64,000 nucleotides of DNA from contig NZ_JBFAPA010000001.1 of NCBI RefSeq assembly GCF_040675465.1, positions 1,302,001-1,366,000 on the forward strand. The letters run 5' to 3'. The notes below the pieces were generated by a model that saw only the letters and a list, made by a program, of their open reading frames with translations, was not told the origin of the DNA and did not search any database. The stretch comes from Kibdelosporangium sp040675465 (GTDB lineage: Bacteria > Actinomycetota > Actinomycetes > Mycobacteriales > Pseudonocardiaceae). The position numbers and the translations under genes were made by a program. Shown here in pieces: positions 60,300 to 64,000 of this stretch. The stretch's first letter is position 1. Each line of letters starts with the position of its first letter.

Positions 60300-62365
60300 A
60301 GGGGTTTGTTTTGCGGTTCCCGGTTGTTGTGGTGGTGATCTTTGCTGTTTTGGGGGGTGGGATCGGGTTTTTTGTTGGTGGGGCTGGTGGGCCGAAATAT
60401 GAGAGCAGTGCGATCATTGTGTTCACGGCGGCGCAGATTGATGATCGGCCCGCCACCGCTTCCGAGGCCCGGCATATCACTGAGCGGGTGCCTAGTTGGG
60501 CTCAGATCGCCAGTAGTGGGGCTGTGGCTCGGCAGTATGGGTTAGGGCCGGGTGAAGCCATTGATGCTCATGAGATCGCTGGGTCTCAGTCGCTTCTGAT
60601 CACACTTTCCAGTCCTCGGGCCGCGCGGATGGCCGAGCGGGCCACCGAGGCGGCGAAGGTGGTCATCGAGGCTGTTCAGACCGCTGAGACGCCGCTTGGG
60701 GCCGGGACCAGCCGGGTGTCCGGGATGATCTCCGAGGCTGGGCGGGACCCGGTCAACGCGTCCCGGGAATGGGGCATGCTCGGGCTCGGACTGGGGTTGG
60801 CGCTCGGGACTATTGCTGGGTGGCTTGGGTGTGTTCTCGTACGGCCGCGGAAATGGGTCGAGCAGATCGCCGGTGGGGCGGAGCGGGCGGTGTCGGCGGC
60901 GATTTTCGCGGATGAGGTCGACCGGGAGCTGAGAGGGATCTTCCGGGGCCTGAAGACAAAGCGTGGGCTGGTTGTGGTGGCCACGTTCTTTGTGGGGATC
61001 GCGGGTTATGCGGGTACTGGGTCGCCGTATCCGGTTTTACTGGCCACACTCATCGCAGGGGCCGCGTCGATCAAGGACCCGCGGTGGATCGCGGTGGCGG
61101 TCCTCGTGCTTGGCGCCACCGTCCTGGAACCGAAGCTCGACCTGGTGAAGATCGGGCCGGTCACGCCGACGGTCCTGGAAGTCGCGGTCGTGATCGGGCT
61201 CGCGGTGGTGTGGAAGCGCGACGGCAAATCCGTGCTCACCTGGCCGATCATCCTTGCCACGGCTGCGGTTCTGTTCGGGTGCGCGCGCGGCTTACTGCTG
61301 GGCGGGGACTTCTCCGAGGTGGCGGACACCGCGCGGGCGCTGCTGCTGGTGCCGTTCGGGTTCATCATCATCCACCGCGCGTTCGCGGGGCGGTTGCCGC
61401 AGCTCGTCGCGGGTGTGGCGATCGGCGGGGCGGCGGCGAGCCTGCTCGAGCTCGTGGCCACGGTGGCCCACTGGGAGCTGCTGCTGGTCGACGAGCGGAA
61501 CTCGGTCATCACCGGCACCGACACCAGCGAGGTCGCCCGGCTGGGCGCGCCGGTGCTCAACCTGTGGGGCCCCCTGCTGATCCTGTTCGTGTCCGGCGCG
61601 TTCCCGTTCCGGCCGCGCTGGCGGCTGCTCCTGCTCGCCCTGCCCGGCCTGCTGCACGAGGCGCTCAGCTTCAACCGCTCCACCTGGGCGCCGCTGCTGG
61701 GGTTCGCGGTGATCGTCGCGGTCGCCCGGTTCGGCATGCGCGGAGTGGTGAAACGCCTGATCGCGGCGGTTGTGCTCGGGGCGCTGGCGCTTGGCGCGGC
61801 GAGCGGAGGGGTGTTCGGGTCGACCGGTGTGGCCCTCGCCGACCGGGTGACCAGCGTGCTCACCGGGAACGCGCTGGCCGAGGACAGCCTCGCCGACCGG
61901 CAGCGCGAGAACATCGCGGCCATGGCCGCCCTGCGTGACCAGCCGTTCTTCGGCACCGGGGTGGGCATCTCGTACGGCGGCCAGATCATCTCGTACGACG
62001 CGCTGCACGACCGCACGGTCGTCGAGGTCCGGCCGTGGATCCACAACCAGTACATCCGGATGTGGCTGTGGTTCGGGGTCGCCGGGCTGATCGCGATCGG
62101 GCTGCTGATGGTCCGGGTGATCGCGGTGGTCTGGCACAGCTGGCGCAGACGAGCGCCGGCGACCGTTCTGATCGTCGCTCTGGGACTGGGGCTGGCCTGC
62201 CTGGCGCTGCAGTCGATCCTGCAGACCACGTTGATCGACCGCCCGACCCTGCTTGTGGTCGCGCTGCTTCTGGCTATGTTGGGACTCGCGACCGGCTGGC
62301 GGTCGCCCGAGTTCGCGCAGGTCGCGCGAACGCCGTTACGGACAGGCAGGATAATGACACGGTGA
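60296..62365 (+). CDS. Wzz-Wzy fusion: chain-length regulator joined to O-antigen-type polymerase
   Basis: The protein has about 689 residues. Residues 1-170 look like a Wzz/YveK-type chain-length domain: one membrane segment (VVVVVIFAVLGGGIGFFVGG), an extracellular helical part (SEARHITERVPSWAQIASSGAVARQYG) and a closing segment (GMLGLGLGLALGTIAGWLG). After a cytoplasmic linker (RPRKWVEQ ... LKTKRG), about ten further segments follow, with the Wzy_C/O-antigen ligase signature VGISYGG ... IHNQYIRMWLWFGVAGL. Both jobs usually sit on separate proteins. Start GTG 60296 gives a GTGA overlap; GTG 60287 is also possible. Confidence 0.8.
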   Translation: MKGFVLRFPVVVVVIFAVLGGGIGFFVGGAGGPKYESSAIIVFTAAQIDDRPATASEARHITERVPSWAQIASSGAVARQYGLGPGEAIDAHEIAGSQSLLITLSSPRAARMAERATEAAKVVIEAVQTAETPLGAGTSRVSGMISEAGRDPVNASREWGMLGLGLGLALGTIAGWLGCVLVRPRKWVEQIAGGAERAVSAAIFADEVDRELRGIFRGLKTKRGLVVVATFFVGIAGYAGTGSPYPVLLATLIAGAASIKDPRWIAVAVLVLGATVLEPKLDLVKIGPVTPTVLEVAVVIGLAVVWKRDGKSVLTWPIILATAAVLFGCARGLLLGGDFSEVADTARALLLVPFGFIIIHRAFAGRLPQLVAGVAIGGAAASLLELVATVAHWELLLVDERNSVITGTDTSEVARLGAPVLNLWGPLLILFVSGAFPFRPRWRLLLLALPGLLHEALSFNRSTWAPLLGFAVIVAVARFGMRGVVKRLIAAVVLGALALGAASGGVFGSTGVALADRVTSVLTGNALAEDSLADRQRENIAAMAALRDQPFFGTGVGISYGGQIISYDALHDRTVVEVRPWIHNQYIRMWLWFGVAGLIAIGLLMVRVIAVVWHSWRRRAPATVLIVALGLGLACLALQSILQTTLIDRPTLLVVALLLAMLGLATGWRSPEFAQVARTPLRTGRIMTR

Positions 62366-63054
62366 GGTTGCTTCGGAACGTCAAGTGGTGGCACTGGCTG
62401 ATCGCGGCCGGCGTCGTGGTCGGCCTGGTCGCCGGCGGCTACCTGAGCAACAAGTTCGCCAACGCCGTGTACACGTCCACCTCGCAGGTCCTGATGACCG
62501 GCCAGGGCGACCCGGCCCAGCCGGACACGGCGTACTCGAGCAACCAATACGTCAACCAGCGGATGACCACGTACGCCCAGATCGCGTCCAGCGCGCAGGT
62601 CACCGCGCCCGCCGCGCAGACCCTGGGCACCGACACGGCCACGCTGACCGACCGGATCACCGCGACCGTCGCCGGGGACACGACCGTCCTCGCGCTCGCG
62701 GTGACCGGGCCGACCCCGGAGGCGGCCCGGCGCAACGCGGTCGCGGTCACCCAGTCGTTCGTCAACGCGGTCACCAAGCTGGAGACCAACCCCGGCGGCA
62801 CCACCCGGGTCGCGGTGAACGTGATCACCGACCCCAGCCGGCCCCCGGCGAAGTCCGTCCCGCCCGGCTGGTTGCTGCTGGTCGGCGGCGCCATCGGCGG
62901 CGGGGTGCTCGGCGTGGTCGCGATGTTCGTGCTCGGCTGGCTCTACCCGCAGCGGTTCGTGCTGAAGCTCAAGCGGCGGTCCAACGTCGGCAACGACACC
63001 ACCCGGATGCGCCCGGTCGCGCCGCCGCCCCCACACGAGTCGCAAGCCTCATGA
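62362..63054 (+). CDS. Wzz-like chain-length determinant
   Basis: The protein has 230 residues with two membrane segments: LIAAGVVVGLVAGGYLS (about 14-30) and LLLVGGAIGGGVLGVVAMFVLGW (about 172-195). The extracellular part (STSQVLMTGQGDPAQPDTAYSSNQYVNQRMTTYAQIASS) is the usual Wzz/CapA-type helix bundle, and the second segment is followed by a basic tail. It should set polymer length together with the fused Wzz-Wzy, so this cluster has two such domains. The GTG overlaps the previous stop (GTGA), and the stop overlaps the next ATG. Confidence 0.88.
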   Translation: MRLLRNVKWWHWLIAAGVVVGLVAGGYLSNKFANAVYTSTSQVLMTGQGDPAQPDTAYSSNQYVNQRMTTYAQIASSAQVTAPAAQTLGTDTATLTDRITATVAGDTTVLALAVTGPTPEAARRNAVAVTQSFVNAVTKLETNPGGTTRVAVNVITDPSRPPAKSVPPGWLLLVGGAIGGGVLGVVAMFVLGWLYPQRFVLKLKRRSNVGNDTTRMRPVAPPPPHESQAS

Positions 63055-64000
63055 GGGTGCTGATGGTCGGGTCCGCGCCCGAGGAACGCGGCGGCATGGG
63101 CACGGTCACGACACTCCTGCTGCGGCACGGCGCCAAGGTCGCGTCGATGCGGATGGTGGTCACCCACCGCGAAGGCCCGGCCGCGATGCGCCTCAAACTC
63201 TGGCTTTCCGGCACTCTGCGGGTGATTTCCGCTTTGCCGCGGACGGATGTCGTGCACGCGCACGTGTCCGAGCGAGGCAGCGTGATCCGCAAGAGCGTGA
63301 TCGTCCTGCTGGCCAAGCTCTTCCGGGTTCCGGTCGTGCTGCACTGCCACGGCGCGGAGTTCGTCGACTGGTACCGCGGCCTGCCCGGACCGGCCCGGCG
63401 GGCGATCGCGTGGGCGTTCCGGCAGGCGGATGTGCTCGCGGTGCTGGGGTCTTCGTGGCGGACGACCTACCTGCAGCTGCTCGGCGTCCGGCCCGAGCGG
63501 GTGGTCGCGTTCGGCAACCCGATCGAACTGCCGTCGCCCACGGACAAGCCCGACGGCGTCAAAGTCGTGTTCCTGGGCCGTTTCGGGGCTCGTAAGGGCT
63601 CTGCGGACGTGCTCAACGCCGTTGCCGGCCTGCCGGTATCGCTGGTGATGGCTGGGGACGGTGAGGTCGCCGAGACCCGCGCTCTGGCGGCTCGGCTCGG
63701 CGTCGACGCCGACATCCGCGACTGGCTGACTCCGGCCGAGCGCGACGAACTCCTGGCGTCAGCACACGTTTTCGTGCTGCCCAGCCGCGATGAGGGCCTG
63801 CCCATGGCGTTGCTGGAGTCGATGGGGCACGGGCTGGTGCCGGTGGTGAGCCCGGTCGGCTCGATCGGCGAGGTCGTCAAGGACGGCGAGAACGGCCTGC
63901 TGGTCCAGCCCGGTGACGTCGCCGGAATCGCCGCCGCCGTGAAGTCGTTGCTGGACGACGCCCTCCGTGAACGCCTCGCCAAGGCCGCACGGTCCACAGT
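63051..64000 (+). CDS. Glycosyltransferase family 4 protein (partial)
   Basis: The first 316 residues are seen; the gene runs off the right edge. The GT-B fold opens VLMVGSAPEERGGMGTVTTLLLRHG, has DVVHAHVSERGSVIRK and LHCHGAEF, and the donor-binding half reads KVVFLGRFGARKGSADVL, FVLPSRDEGLPMALLESMGHGLVPVVSPVGSIGEVV with the typical E-x7-E. It adds a sugar from an NDP-donor to the growing lipid-linked chain on the cytoplasmic side. The ATG overlaps the Wzz stop (ATGA). Confidence 0.92.
   Translation, partial: MRVLMVGSAPEERGGMGTVTTLLLRHGAKVASMRMVVTHREGPAAMRLKLWLSGTLRVISALPRTDVVHAHVSERGSVIRKSVIVLLAKLFRVPVVLHCHGAEFVDWYRGLPGPARRAIAWAFRQADVLAVLGSSWRTTYLQLLGVRPERVVAFGNPIELPSPTDKPDGVKVVFLGRFGARKGSADVLNAVAGLPVSLVMAGDGEVAETRALAARLGVDADIRDWLTPAERDELLASAHVFVLPSRDEGLPMALLESMGHGLVPVVSPVGSIGEVVKDGENGLLVQPGDVAGIAAAVKSLLDDALRERLAKAARST

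Overview
The window is GC-rich throughout, with GTG/TTG starts, tight ATGA/GTGA stop-start overlaps and several apparently leaderless transcripts. It carries marker genes of mycolic-type and related actinobacteria: mycothiol synthase (mshD), glnR, glnX-glnH-pknG, an ESX/EspG trio, an LmeA-like protein and a LigD-type polymerase. This points to a member of the Pseudonocardiales (Amycolatopsis/Kibdelosporangium/Lentzea-like). The genus is an inference; no rRNA gene is present to settle it.

Layout. 1-2.9 kb: minus-strand envelope genes (SdrD-B-like partial, thioredoxin-like, LmeA-like, alpha/beta hydrolase). 2.9-4.5 kb: glnR and mshD. 4.5-11.9 kb: a phosphate block, with pstSCAB behind a textbook PHO box and phoU behind a second PHO box, interrupted by a three-gene ESX accessory unit (WXG-like, PPE-like, EspG). 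11.9-19.7 kb: a large LytR-CpsA-Psr protein with a repetitive Pro-rich cytoplasmic tail, a GGDEF cyclase, dusB, a macro-domain protein and small lipoproteins. 19.9-40.9 kb: an accessory and regulatory stretch with LigD-Pol, a WYL regulator, lysA, azoR, five TetR/PadR/AraC-type regulators with visible operators, a two-component pair, a decayed S9-type peptidase, a TenA-like protein with an NCS1 permease, secreted hydrolases, an aldo/keto reductase and a flavin monooxygenase. 42.2-46.9 kb: glnX-glnH-pknG, the amino-acid-sensing kinase operon. 46.9-49.5 kb: two tandem paralogous L,D-transpeptidase lipoproteins. 49.8-53.3 kb: cspA, tRNA-Glu, tRNA-Asp and tRNA-Phe, and long gene-poor stretches. 53.3-64 kb: an exopolysaccharide cluster with an initiating phosphoglycosyltransferase, two C-methyltransferase-like proteins, a nucleotidyltransferase, a PIG-L deacetylase, an epimerase, an RmlC-like protein, a Wzz-Wzy fusion, a Wzz and a glycosyltransferase; it runs off the window.

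How the parts work together. PhoP probably drives both pst and phoU through the two PHO boxes. The divergent and tandem regulator/enzyme pairs between 20 and 40 kb each look self-contained, because their operators are visible as short inverted repeats next to the regulator start. The most unusual non-coding signal is a ~67-bp double-hairpin element. Its two full copies each lie about 55 bp downstream of a tRNA gene (Lys and Phe), in the same orientation relative to the tRNA and after a branched hairpin. A third, partial copy lies at 50.7 kb. One copy also ends a 48-bp degenerate tandem array. No CRISPR array, insertion sequence, integrase or rRNA was seen.
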